A stretch of 64,000 nucleotides of DNA from Streptomyces capitiformicae (GTDB lineage Bacteria; Actinomycetota; Actinomycetes; Streptomycetales; Streptomycetaceae), in contig NZ_CP022161.1 in the NCBI RefSeq assembly GCF_002214185.1, positions 7,261,486 to 7,325,485 on the forward strand. The letters run 5' to 3'. Below are positions 7,964 through 16,343 of this stretch, one piece after another. Made by a program: the position numbers and the translations under genes. Below the pieces are notes generated by a model. The model saw only the letters and a list, made by a program, of their open reading frames with translations. It was not told where the DNA came from and searched no databases. Within the stretch, counting starts at the first letter, position 1, and every line of letters begins with the position of its first letter.

Positions 7964-8737
7964 ATGGCCACACTCGGCATCATCGGCAGCGGCAACATCG
8001 GTACGGCGCTCGCCCGGCTCGCGATCGCGGCGGGCATCGACGTCGTCCTGTCCAATTCCCGCGGGCCGCAGAGCCTGGCACAGAAGGTGGCTGAGCTCGG
8101 GGGGCGTGCACGCGCCGCGACGCCCGAGGAGGCGGCCCGGGCAGGCGACTGGGTGGTGGCGAGCATCCCGCTGGTCGCCTACCGGGATCTTCCGGCCCCC
8201 GCGCTGGCCGGCAAGGTCGTGCTCGACACGATCAACTACTACCCGTACCGCGACGGGGCCTTCGAGGAGCTCGACTCGGGCAAGACCACAACCAGCGAAC
8301 TCATTCAGGCGCACCTGACCGGCGCGAAGGTCGTCAAGGCGTTCAACAACATCTACATCCAGCACATCCCGGACCTCGCCCGCCCCGCGGGCGCCGCCGA
8401 CCGAACCGCCCTGCCGATAGCCGGTGACGACCTGCAGGCCAAGGCGAGCGCCGCCACCCTGATCGACCGACTGGGCTTCGACACCGTCGACGTCGGAAAC
8501 CTCTCCGAAAGCTGGCGCTTCGAGCCCGATACCGCCCCGTACGTGACGCCCTACGTCGCCGATCTCGACGCCTACAAGGCGGCGTTGGCCGCGCTCGCCG
8601 AGGCGGTCGCCTCCGGCCGCCCGCCGCAGCAGGAAGCGAACGCTGAGGTTCCAGGTGCCCCGCTGCCCGCCCATCGGCTGCGCACCCTGCTCGCCGAGAC
8701 GCCCAGGATGCTCACCGCCGACCGCGTGTTCAGCTGA
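7964..8737 (+). CDS. NADPH-dependent F420 reductase-like oxidoreductase
   Basis: 257-residue protein with an N-terminal Rossmann domain (MATLGIIGSGNIGTALARL; GSGNIG loop) and 'VVLSNSRGPQSL', the NADP-phosphate-recognising SNSRGP segment of F420-dependent NADP oxidoreductases. 'VVKAFNNIYIQHIPDLARP' and 'RTALPIAGDD' are further family signatures. It may interconvert F420 and NADPH or reduce a carbonyl substrate directly. A ~140-base leader holds the operators. Likely repressed by the divergent TetR gene. A frameshifted relative lies at 31,579-32,297. Confidence 0.82.
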   Translation: MATLGIIGSGNIGTALARLAIAAGIDVVLSNSRGPQSLAQKVAELGGRARAATPEEAARAGDWVVASIPLVAYRDLPAPALAGKVVLDTINYYPYRDGAFEELDSGKTTTSELIQAHLTGAKVVKAFNNIYIQHIPDLARPAGAADRTALPIAGDDLQAKASAATLIDRLGFDTVDVGNLSESWRFEPDTAPYVTPYVADLDAYKAALAALAEAVASGRPPQQEANAEVPGAPLPAHRLRTLLAETPRMLTADRVFS

Positions 8738-8761
8738 TGTTGCGGCATTGCCCGCCTTTAT

Positions 8762-8947
8762 ATGCCGACCGGTACCAGCGGCCAGGCGATTGATGGTGAG
8801 AAACCAGATGAGCCTGAGCAGGACCGGGAGGGCCTAGCTGCCCGTAAGAGGGTTGTCGATGCGTTCGTCCAGGTGGCAATCGCCGTGACAGCCAACGCAG
8901 TCGGGCAGGTTGCCGGGGATGCGCTTGCGAGGCTGATCGGCCTCTGA
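8762..8947 (+). CDS. Hypothetical 61-residue protein
   Basis: ATG-initiated short frame: a charged N-terminus (DGEKPDEPEQDREG), then an alanine/valine-rich amphipathic stretch ending ALARLIGL. No strong ribosome binding site and no family recognised. It may be a real small protein or a remnant; composition looks more protein-like than the opposite strand. Confidence 0.3.
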   Translation: MPTGTSGQAIDGEKPDEPEQDREGLAARKRVVDAFVQVAIAVTANAVGQVAGDALARLIGL

Positions 8948-9101
8948 GCCGTGAAGCACTGCGACCCCTGCGCCAACACCTGGTGCCGCGGGCACTGCGG
9001 GACGACTCCCGTTTGCGGGTCTGGGGGAGGCTCGGCCACCGACCATGGGCGCCTTCGGAGATCAAGGAAGCTCTCGGAGATCAAGGAAGAAGAAGGCTGG
9101 T

Positions 9102-9470
9102 ATGCAGGTTGAGGCGAGGGCGATTCGTCAGCCGGATGGTCCGTTCCTCCAGGAGTCGCTGGAGTTGGAGGATCCGCGTACTGACGAAGTGCTTGTCGAA
9201 CTGCGTGCGACAGGTGTCTGTCATACCGATCTCGGTGCGCGTGATCAGTCGATTCCTGCTGCATTGCCGGTAGTGCGGGGCCACGAGGGCGCGGGCGTGG
9301 TCCGTGCTGTTGGTTCCGGGGTGACTGGACTCGCGCCGGGTGATCATGTCGTCATGAGTCACGTCTATTGCGGTGCGTGTGTCAATTGCCGTGCGGGGCA
9401 GGTGAGCTATTGCAAGGATGTTGTGCCTCGGACTCTGTTTGGGCTGTGGGGGGGACGGGACGAGCCCATT
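9102..9470 (+). pseudogene. Truncated zinc alcohol dehydrogenase, 3' part lost at an IS5-type element
   Basis: N-terminal ~120 residues of a medium-chain zinc alcohol dehydrogenase: MQVEARAIRQPDG, GVCHTDL (catalytic zinc Cys), 'VVRGHEGAGVV' (GHE motif) and the structural-zinc cysteines of 'YCGACVNCRAGQVSYC'. The frame runs into an insertion sequence at about 9471 and no C-terminal ADH sequence appears beyond the element, so insertion was accompanied by loss of the rest. It is similar in sequence to the intact gene at 21,701-22,798, that is, an aryl/terpenoid-alcohol type dehydrogenase. It has a GGAAG ribosome binding site. Confidence 0.8.
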
Positions 9471-10496
9471 GAGAGGTTTTCATCCTGATTCCGCTGGTCA
9501 CGGAGCTGGTGTGAGGCTGTGGTGATTTACTCGCGCCGGTCAGGCACGTGATCTTCTTCGGGAGATCGTCTGTCACCTGTGGACTTCGGTGTTTTGCGAG
9601 GACGAGCAGGGCGCGCAGGAGGATGGTGGCGTGCCGGGCGTTCATGCGGATCTTGGTCAGGAAGCGCCAGGACTTCAGGTTCGCGAAACCGTGCTCGACG
9701 GCGGTGCGTTCGCGATTGAGCAGGCGGTTCGCCTCCTTCTCCGCGCCGGTGAGGCGGTGGTTGCGGGTGGCCTTGCGGCCGGTGATGATCACCGGGTCAT
9801 CGGGATCGTCGTCCAGGCCGACGAAGCCGAGGTCGGCCAGGGCCCCGAGCCCGGCCTCGCGCAGATGTCTGATGATCTTGTTGTGGCGGGCCGTGGTGAT
9901 CTCGCTGGACCGGCCGGGCTTGGCCGCGGAGATCCAGATCAGGTTGCCCTTCTCGTCGGTCAGCGCGAGAAACAGCAGGCCATGGGCTTTGTGCTTGCCG
10001 GAGAAGTTCTTCCGGTTGTCTGCCCCGGTGCGGCGGCGAGTGCGCACGAGGGTGCCGTCCAGCAGCACTACGACTCCGCCGCTGTGGGCGATCTTCTTCA
10101 GCGCCCGGTCCAGCCGCGGGGCCCGGGCGGAAAGCAGGGTGAGGCCTGTTCCAGCACCCAGCGGCGCACGGTAGAGGCGGAGACGTGATTGCCGCTGGCC
10201 ATGTCGGCCAGGCGCTGGTCGTGACGGAGCACGGCGAGCACGATCACTGCCTGGGCGCCCGGGGCGAGCTTGCGCCAGCGTGTGTTCGCTTGCCGTCGGT
10301 GCTCGTACAACAGCCAGGAAACATGCTCGACGAGCTCGTACGGGACATCGAGCGTGGCAGGATACGGAACCAGGAGGGCCCCTTCCGTCGCCGGCGTGAT
10401 GAGTGGAATCACCACGCCAACGACGAGGGGCCCTGCCTCGTCACCACGTCCACTGACCAGCCCATTTCACCCACCAGCACAGGATGAAAGAGGCTC
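9471..10496 (-). mobile_element. IS5-family-like insertion sequence
   Basis: About 1.03 kb bounded by imperfect 17-bp inverted repeats (13/17 match; shared core TTTCATCCTG at 9478-9487, complement at 10,480-10,489). It encodes a DDE transposase on the minus strand. The element interrupts an alcohol dehydrogenase on the left; the right junction lies 45 bases from the fusion gene's stop. I could not define a target duplication. Confidence 0.7.
9488..10415 (-). pseudogene. IS5-type transposase in two frames
   Basis: The N-terminal part (10,415 to about 10,150) has the helix-turn-helix 'HDQRLADMASGNHVSASTVRRW'. The DDE part begins in another frame with 'GLTLLSARAPRLDRALKK' and continues DGTLVRTRRRT (first Asp), 'ALADLGFVGLDDD' (second Asp) and 'RERTAVEHGFANLKSW' (Glu). 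One base change near 10,150 separates the frames. This could be programmed frameshifting, which some IS5 members use, or an inactivating mutation. The C-terminal frame reads out past the left inverted repeat before meeting a stop. Confidence 0.7.
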
Positions 10497-10540
10497 GCTG
10501 AGCACTTACCACGGAATGACTTGGAGAAGAGCCACTGTCG

Positions 10541-12919
10541 TCAGCGGTTCTTCCAGCGCGGACGGCGCTTGGTGGCGAAGGCCATGATGCCCTCGACCAT
10601 GTCCTCACTGACCATGAGCTCGTCGATCGCGGGTGACGGGTGGCTGGCCGCGTCGACGGTGCCGGAGATGCCCTCGGTCTCCGACATGATCTGGAGGGAG
10701 AGCCGCACGGAGGTGGGAGAGCCGTCGAGAATGTCGGCGGCGAGGTCGCGGGCCGCTTCCAGCGCCTTGCCCGGGGCCGTGACGCGGTTGACCATACCGA
10801 GGTCGAGGGCCTCGGCGGCCGGGATCCGCCGGCCGGTGAGGATCATGTCGGTGGCGATCTTGCGCGGGATCGCGCGGGGCAGCCGGACCAGTCCGCCCGC
10901 ACCGGCGACCAGACCGACCTTGACCTCGCTGAGCGCGAACTGGGCACTCTCGTCGGCGACGACCAGGTGGCAGGCGAGGGCGATCTCGCAACCGCCGCCC
11001 ATCGCGAGACCGTTGACGGCGGCGATGACCGGCTTGTTCATGTCGCGGCGGGAGGTGAGCCCGGCGAAGCCGTTCTTGGGGACCCACATGGGCTTGCCCG
11101 AGGCGGAGTACTTCAGGTCGTTGCCCGCGCTGAAGGACTTGTCGCCCGCTCCGGTGAGGATGGCCACCCACAGGTCGGGGTCGGCGAAGTAGGCGTCGAA
11201 GACCTCGTCGAGTTCCGCGTTCGCCTCGGGGGTCAGGCTGTTGCGGGCCTCCGGGCGGTTGATGGTGACTTCGAGGACGTGGCCGTCCCGCTGGACGAGG
11301 ATGTGCTCGTAGGCGTCGCGGAAGGCCGGCGGCCGGGTCGGGTGCAGTTCTTCCATGCGAGTGTCGGTCAGTGCGACGCGGTTGCCGAAGCCGAAGGAGC
11401 GTGCGTAGACGCGGGTTCCCCCCGGATCCCCGGTGGCGAGCAGGTTCAGCAGGTCGCTGTCGCCTTCGACTGCCTGCGCGAGGAAGCGGCGGCCGTCGTC
11501 GAGGCGGCCGATGACGATGCCGGTACGGCTGCCGTCGCGCCGGTATGTGACGGTCCAGGTCTCCACGGTGGCCCAGCCGTCCGCATGGGTGGCGCGTGCG
11601 GGTGCGGGGAGGGCATCGAGGTCGGCTTGGAGGACGGCACTGTCGTCGGGGCGCCAGGGTGCGGGGGCGGTCGAGTAGACGCCGACGGAGTACTTGCTCA
11701 TGCTGCCGCCGTTCGCGCCGACGAGACCGTACGTCCCCGGGGTGGCCCGTAGGCGGTGGACGGTCTCGGCGATGGCGTGCATGGAGTAGTTGTTGCCCGC
11801 GCCGCCGAAGAACGGCAGGCCGCCGGTGAGAGTCAGGCCGCGGGGATCGTCCGCGCCGATCCCGAAGGCGTCGCAGATGTTGAAGACCGGGGCGGGGAAG
11901 CAGCTGTAGAGGTCGAGGGTGGCGAGGTCCTGGACCGAGACACCGGCGATCTCCAGTGCGTGGCGTACGGCTTCGGTCGCGGCGGGGCTGCGGCCGAGGT
12001 CGGCGCGGTCCATCAGGTCGCGCTCGCGCAGGTCGGCGTGACCGTGCAGGAAGATCCACCGGTCCTGGGGTACGCCAAGCCGGCGGGCGGCGGCGACGGA
12101 GGCGAGCAGGACGGCCGCGCCCTGGTTGACCTTGTCGCGGGCGACGACGTAACGGGTGTAGGGGTCGGCGATGGGCCGGTTCTTCTCGGTGGGGGTGGTC
12201 AGTTCCTCGGGGCTGCGGACGGTGGGGGCCGAGGCGTGCGGGTTGCCGGAGGCGACCTCTGTGAACGGGGCGAACAGCTCCCCGATGGCCGTCGCGTACT
12301 CCTGGCGGCTGAGACCGAGGCGTGCGCGGCGGGCGTTCTCGAAGAGGGCGTACTGGCTGGGCGCGTCGGTCAGGCCGTGCAGTTGCTGCTCTCGGGTGAT
12401 CAGGCCCTTGAGTCCGTAGCCGCGGTCCTCCAGTTGTCCGCCGACCGTTTCGGTGAAGTCGGGCCGGTCCTCGGCCCTGGCCAGGTGCTGCACGGTGGAG
12501 ATGGCCTCGGAGCCGAAGATGAGCGCGACCTCTTCGCGGCCGTCGGCGATAGCGGCGGCGAGCTCGTTGACGAGGTGCTGGGGGCCCTGGCCGCCGGCCA
12601 CCTCCAGGATGGCGCGGGCCGGTTCGGCGCCGATGCGGCGGGCGACCGAGCGGGGGTAGTTGTCGGAGCGGCCGAGCGGGGCGGGGGCGCCCGGGGTGGA
12701 GATCTCGAACTGGCGGACTCCGGCGACGGTGCCGATCGCCGCGGCGAGCGCCGAGAGGTCGGCGCCGGTGTCGACGAGGGCTTCATGGGCGGCTGCGGCG
12801 GCGAGTTCGACGGGGGACAGGCCCTGGTAGCCGGGGTCCTGGGAGCGTTCGGAGGCTTGGCCGACCCCGATGAGCACCGGGGTGCTGGGGTCGAGGTCGG
12901 TCAGCGTAGGGGCGTTCAT
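10541..12919 (-). CDS. Fusion of SCP2-type thiolase and enoyl-CoA hydratase
   Basis: 792-residue two-domain protein. Residues 1 to about 520 are an acetyl-CoA acetyltransferase of the SCP-x/thiolase-like type: 'VLIGVGQASER', 'DLYSCFPAPVFNICDAFG' (cysteine-containing nucleophile region), 'TGGLPFFGGAGNNYSMHAI' with the catalytic His, 'GANGGSMSKYSVGVYS', then a small OB-like C-terminal domain. Residues from about 530 are a crotonase: EVTINRPEARNSL, 'AGDKSFSAGNDLKY' (oxyanion strand), 'AVNGLAMGGGCEIALACH' (second oxyanion Gly and helix) and 'SEVKVGLVAGAGGLVRLPR'. Such fused order would channel an enoyl-CoA through hydration towards thiolysis. The start follows CTGGAGCACACGAC. Operon with the upstream acyl-CoA synthetase (40-base gap). 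Confidence 0.87.
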   Translation of the reverse strand: MNAPTLTDLDPSTPVLIGVGQASERSQDPGYQGLSPVELAAAAAHEALVDTGADLSALAAAIGTVAGVRQFEISTPGAPAPLGRSDNYPRSVARRIGAEPARAILEVAGGQGPQHLVNELAAAIADGREEVALIFGSEAISTVQHLARAEDRPDFTETVGGQLEDRGYGLKGLITREQQLHGLTDAPSQYALFENARRARLGLSRQEYATAIGELFAPFTEVASGNPHASAPTVRSPEELTTPTEKNRPIADPYTRYVVARDKVNQGAAVLLASVAAARRLGVPQDRWIFLHGHADLRERDLMDRADLGRSPAATEAVRHALEIAGVSVQDLATLDLYSCFPAPVFNICDAFGIGADDPRGLTLTGGLPFFGGAGNNYSMHAIAETVHRLRATPGTYGLVGANGGSMSKYSVGVYSTAPAPWRPDDSAVLQADLDALPAPARATHADGWATVETWTVTYRRDGSRTGIVIGRLDDGRRFLAQAVEGDSDLLNLLATGDPGGTRVYARSFGFGNRVALTDTRMEELHPTRPPAFRDAYEHILVQRDGHVLEVTINRPEARNSLTPEANAELDEVFDAYFADPDLWVAILTGAGDKSFSAGNDLKYSASGKPMWVPKNGFAGLTSRRDMNKPVIAAVNGLAMGGGCEIALACHLVVADESAQFALSEVKVGLVAGAGGLVRLPRAIPRKIATDMILTGRRIPAAEALDLGMVNRVTAPGKALEAARDLAADILDGSPTSVRLSLQIMSETEGISGTVDAASHPSPAIDELMVSEDMVEGIMAFATKRRPRWKNR

Positions 12920-12959
12920 GTCGTGTGCTCCAGATGGTTCTTGGCGGGCGCGGGGCCAC

Positions 12960-15086
12960 TCAGGCCGTGCGCCAGGTGACGAGCGCGTCGAGGGCCTCGA
13001 CGGTCGAGCCCGCGACGCGCACGGGGTTGATCTCCAGGGATTCGAGGTCGTCGCCGAGGGCGAGGGCCAAGTCGCCCACGGTGGCGACGACTTGGGCGAT
13101 CATGTCGATGTCGGCGGGTTCGCTGCCGCGTGCGCCCTGCAACAGCGCAGCGCCGCGCAGGCCGAGCAGCATCTCCCTTGCCGCCTCCGCGGTGACGGGC
13201 AAGGGCGAGAGCGCGGAGTCCTTGAGCACCTCCACGAAGATCCCGCCCAGGGCCAGGGCCAGCATCGGACCCCACTGCGGGTCACGGACGACGCCGATCA
13301 GCAGCTCGGTACCGCCGGAGCGCATCGGGGACACGAGGACCCCCTCCACCCGTGCCCCCGGCACCTTGGCCGCGCCGGCGCTGACCTGCTCGTAGGCTTC
13401 CCGGACGGCGTCGGCTCCGCTGACGTCCAGACGTACGCCGCCCACGTCGCTCTTGTGCAGGATGTCCGGGGAGACGATCTTCATGGCCACGGGGGCGTCG
13501 AATCCGAGGGCGGCTTCGATCGCTTCGTCGGCGGAGGACACGAGCGTCCCGGGTACGACGGGGATGCCGGCGTTCCGGAGCAGTTGCCGGGCGGCGTGCT
13601 CGGACCAGGTTCCGGTGCGCAGTTCGGGCGTGGGCACGGGCAGTTCACGGGCGGCGGCGGAGCCCCGGGCGCTGTTGAGCGTGTGGTGCACCTGGGACCA
13701 GCGGGCGATGCCAGACAACGCGGTGACCGCCTGCTTCAGCCCCGGCACCACGTAGGAGAGTCCGGCCTCCTCCAGACAGCCGCGGGTGTAGTCGGTGACG
13801 GGCTGCATGACCTGGCTGACCAGCACGGTGGGAACGGCTGCCTGGGCGACACCCGCGCCGATGGCGTTGGCGAAGACCTGCCCGTTCCAGGGTCCCTCGC
13901 CGAAGGCGGGTACTCCGCTGACGACGGCCACCGCGCCGATGGCGGAGTCGTCGGACATCGCCGTCACCGCCTTGGTGAACAGGCTGGGGTCGAGGATCGC
14001 GGCGCCGGTGACGTCGAGGGGATTCTGCACGGTGCCGTAAACGGGCATGATCGCCTTCAGCGCCTGCTCGGTGTCCGGGCTCAGGGCGGGAAGCTCCATG
14101 CCCGCCTCCTCCGCCCGGTCCGCGACGATGTCGCAGGCGCCGCCCGAGATGGAGACCACGCCGATCCCGGAGGCCGCCAACGGGCCGGTGTGCGCGGCCA
14201 GGCCGGCGGTGATCATCATGTCTTCGATGGAGTCGACCCGGATGACACCGCACTGCCTGAAGACCGCGTCGATGGTTTTGTCGTCGCCGACCAGCGCGCC
14301 GGTGTGGGCGGCGGCCGTACGCGCCGACAGTTCGCTGGAGCCGGCCTTGAGGACGACCACGGCCTTGCCCGCCTCGGTCGCCCGCAGTGCCGCCCGCCGG
14401 AAGATGTCCGGCTCTCGGACGCTCTCCATGAAGATGGCCACGGCGTCGGTGGACTCGTCGTCGACGAGGAAGTCCAGCACATGCCCGGCGGTGATCATGA
14501 CCTCGTTGCCGAGGGTGACCAGGTAGCTGAGGTCGTTGCCGCTCATCGTCGCGAAGTCGAGCATCGCGCTGGAGCTGGCTCCGGACTGGGACAGCAGGGC
14601 GATACGGCCGGCGCGCTCCGGCAGGCCGGTGACCGGGGTGACCGGGGTGCGGTCGATGAAGTTGGCGAACCCGAGGTGGTTGGGGCCGAGCACCAGCATG
14701 CCCAGCTTCTGTGCGTGGGCGACCAGTTCGGCCTCGGCCGCCCGCCCCTCGGCGCCCGCCTCGCCGTAGCCGGAGGAGAGGATCACGGCGTTGCGGATAC
14801 CGGCCTCGGCAGCGTCCGACATCGCCGCCAGCGTGCCCGCCTGCGGAACCATCAGGAAAGCGACATCGACCGGGCCCTCGATCTCGGTGCACGAGGTGAC
14901 GGTGGGGCGGCCGTGTACCTCGACGCCGCGCCGGTTGACCAGGTGAGTGCGCTCACCGTGGCCGAAGGAGACCAGGTTGCCGAAGGCGGCGTGGGAGAAG
15001 TGGGACTTGTCGCTGGCTCCGACCAGTGCGACGCCCCGCGGTCGGAAGAGGGACCGCAGGCGGTCCGGGGTGATGGGTGAGGTCAT
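12960..15086 (-). CDS. ADP-forming acyl-CoA synthetase (acetate-CoA ligase family)
   Basis: 708-residue NDP-forming acyl-CoA synthetase. The N-terminal CoA-binding domain (FRPRGVALVGASDKSHF) is followed by succinyl-CoA-ligase-like domains with 'IALLSQSGASSSAMLD' and 'GVVSISGGACDIVAD', the C-terminal ATP-grasp half starts near 'LLRNAGIPVVPGTLV' and has 'VAMKIVSPDILHKSDVGGVRL' (ATP-grasp Lys, phosphohistidine-accepting region). It would activate a carboxylic acid for the downstream thiolase/hydratase fusion. ATG 15086 follows GAGGAGCCGACG; the upstream in-frame extension would overlap the divergent promoter. Divergent from and probably controlled by the TetR gene at 15,251. Confidence 0.88.
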   Translation of the reverse strand: MTSPITPDRLRSLFRPRGVALVGASDKSHFSHAAFGNLVSFGHGERTHLVNRRGVEVHGRPTVTSCTEIEGPVDVAFLMVPQAGTLAAMSDAAEAGIRNAVILSSGYGEAGAEGRAAEAELVAHAQKLGMLVLGPNHLGFANFIDRTPVTPVTGLPERAGRIALLSQSGASSSAMLDFATMSGNDLSYLVTLGNEVMITAGHVLDFLVDDESTDAVAIFMESVREPDIFRRAALRATEAGKAVVVLKAGSSELSARTAAAHTGALVGDDKTIDAVFRQCGVIRVDSIEDMMITAGLAAHTGPLAASGIGVVSISGGACDIVADRAEEAGMELPALSPDTEQALKAIMPVYGTVQNPLDVTGAAILDPSLFTKAVTAMSDDSAIGAVAVVSGVPAFGEGPWNGQVFANAIGAGVAQAAVPTVLVSQVMQPVTDYTRGCLEEAGLSYVVPGLKQAVTALSGIARWSQVHHTLNSARGSAAARELPVPTPELRTGTWSEHAARQLLRNAGIPVVPGTLVSSADEAIEAALGFDAPVAMKIVSPDILHKSDVGGVRLDVSGADAVREAYEQVSAGAAKVPGARVEGVLVSPMRSGGTELLIGVVRDPQWGPMLALALGGIFVEVLKDSALSPLPVTAEAAREMLLGLRGAALLQGARGSEPADIDMIAQVVATVGDLALALGDDLESLEINPVRVAGSTVEALDALVTWRTA

Positions 15087-15173
15087 CGTCGGCTCCTCAG
15101 GACATGACGGGACGGGCAAATGATCTTGAAATGGTGGCGCTCGGCCGGCCGGGCAACATATTGAACGGCATGC

Positions 15174-15215
15174 GTCTGAAACGTACGCTAAAACGGACGG
15201 ATATCGTTCAGCAAT
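15174..15215. promoter_or_regulatory. Candidate TetR operator/promoter region, related to the site at 23.9 kb
   Basis: GTCTGAAA (15,174) and ACGCTAAAAC (15,185), followed by CAATA near 15,211, recur in the same order at 23,903-23,945 in front of the other TetR gene (GTCTGAAA, ACGCTAATAC, CAATA). The palindrome itself is weaker here. It lies in the gap between two divergent genes. Confidence 0.4.
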
Positions 15216-15250
15216 ACCTCTCAAGGGTTTCGTGCTGTAGGAAGGAGGGC

Positions 15251-15856
15251 GTGACACAGAACGCCAGAGCCATGGGCCGCCCCCGAGACCCGCAGGTCGA
15301 CCACCGTGTTGCCGAGGCCGCCGTAGCCCTCTTCGGCGAGGAGGGCTGGTCCTCGTTCAGCATCGAGTCCGTCGCCCGCCGCGCCGGGGTCGGCAAGGCG
15401 TCGGTGTATCTGCGCTGGAGCAGCAAGGAACAGCTGCTCGCCGACGCGCTCACACAGAGCCTGGGCCGGATCGAGGACGTGGACACCGGTACCGTCCGTG
15501 GGGATCTGGTGCGGCTCGTCCGCCAGTTGCTGGAGCTGTTCACCGGTGAGCATGCCGACGCGGCCCTGCGGCTCGGTCTTGAGGCCCGGCGCACGCCGGG
15601 TCTGGCCGAACGGTACGAGGCGATGGCCGAGGCGCAGATTCTCGCCGCTCGTGCCATGGTCCACCGGGGCATGGACCGTGGTGAGCTGCCCAGGGACACC
15701 TCCGTGACCCTGCTGCTGGACGCGCTGTGCGGCGGGGCCATGAACCATGCGCTGGCCACGCCGGCCCGGCTGCGGGCCGAACTGCCGAAGCACGCCGGGG
15801 AGTACGCCGAGGCGTTGGTGGACTTCATTCTTGCGTCCGTTCTCACGAAGGCCTGA
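15251..15856 (+). CDS. TetR-family regulator of the acyl-CoA synthetase operon
   Basis: 201-residue TetR protein; GTG 15251 follows a strong GAAGGAGG. The DNA-binding domain is 'GRPRDPQVDHRVAEAAVALF', GWSSFSIESVARRAGVGKASVYLRW and SSKEQLLADAL. The ligand domain ends LVDFILASVLTKA. It is divergent from the catabolic operon at 10.5-15.1 kb, the classic layout for a repressor relieved by an acyl-CoA or substrate. Related in domain layout to the TetR gene at 24,012, which shares upstream sequence elements. Confidence 0.87.
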   Translation: MTQNARAMGRPRDPQVDHRVAEAAVALFGEEGWSSFSIESVARRAGVGKASVYLRWSSKEQLLADALTQSLGRIEDVDTGTVRGDLVRLVRQLLELFTGEHADAALRLGLEARRTPGLAERYEAMAEAQILAARAMVHRGMDRGELPRDTSVTLLLDALCGGAMNHALATPARLRAELPKHAGEYAEALVDFILASVLTKA

Positions 15857-15878
15857 CCCACCGCTCCGGCTGTCAGGC
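15851..15878. terminator. Terminator hairpin after TetR gene
   Basis: GCCTGAC (15,851) pairs perfectly with GTCAGGC (15,872) across a 14-base loop; it overlaps the TetR stop codon and the end of the convergent fragment. Confidence 0.45.
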
Positions 15879-16337
15879 GTCCGGTACGAGCCGCACCGGC
15901 GTGCGGCCGTCCAGGACGACGGTGACCGAGGCCGTGCCCTGCGCCTCGGCCGTGAGGGCCGTGGTCGGGCTGTCGCCGATGACGGCGTAGGTGCGGCCGG
16001 GGACGAGCCGGCTGAGCCGCAGGATCTGCGGGCCGGGGGCCTCACCGGGGTACAGCACCAGGTCGAGGTCGGCGGGATAGGCGTCGGGGTCGAGCAGGGG
16101 GCCGGTGAGAACGGTGTCGGGCAGGCGCTTGGTGTGGCAGTCCCGGTAGTAGCCCTCGCGCAGGAAGCGGCCCGTGCCGATGGTGAGGCTGCTAAGTCGG
16201 ACGCGGCCCGGTAACGCGTGACGCCGTTCTCCATCACGGCTTCACACAGTTCTTCGACTCTCTCCCGGGTGGCCTCCGCCGCTTGGCAGTGGCCGTGCTC
16301 GTAGGCGATGGTCATCATGGGCTCGGTGACGAGGGTG
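15873..16337 (-). pseudogene. C-terminal fragment of a second linalool dehydratase/isomerase-family gene
   Basis: Residual sequence matches the C-terminus of the intact protein encoded at 24,814-26,736: 'PGEAPGPQILRLSRLVPGRTY' and 'TVVLDGRTPVRLVPD' correspond to its PGAAPGSPQSLTITRLRPG and ALHDRTRIRIVPG. Upstream, 'MMTIAYEHGHCQAAEATRER' lies in a different frame from 'GRFLREGYYRDCHTKRLPD', so at least one frameshift is present. The 5' part is cut off at an IS630-type element (16,344). Indicates that two copies of this enzyme once flanked the region. Confidence 0.65.
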
Positions 16338-16343
16338 TATCTA

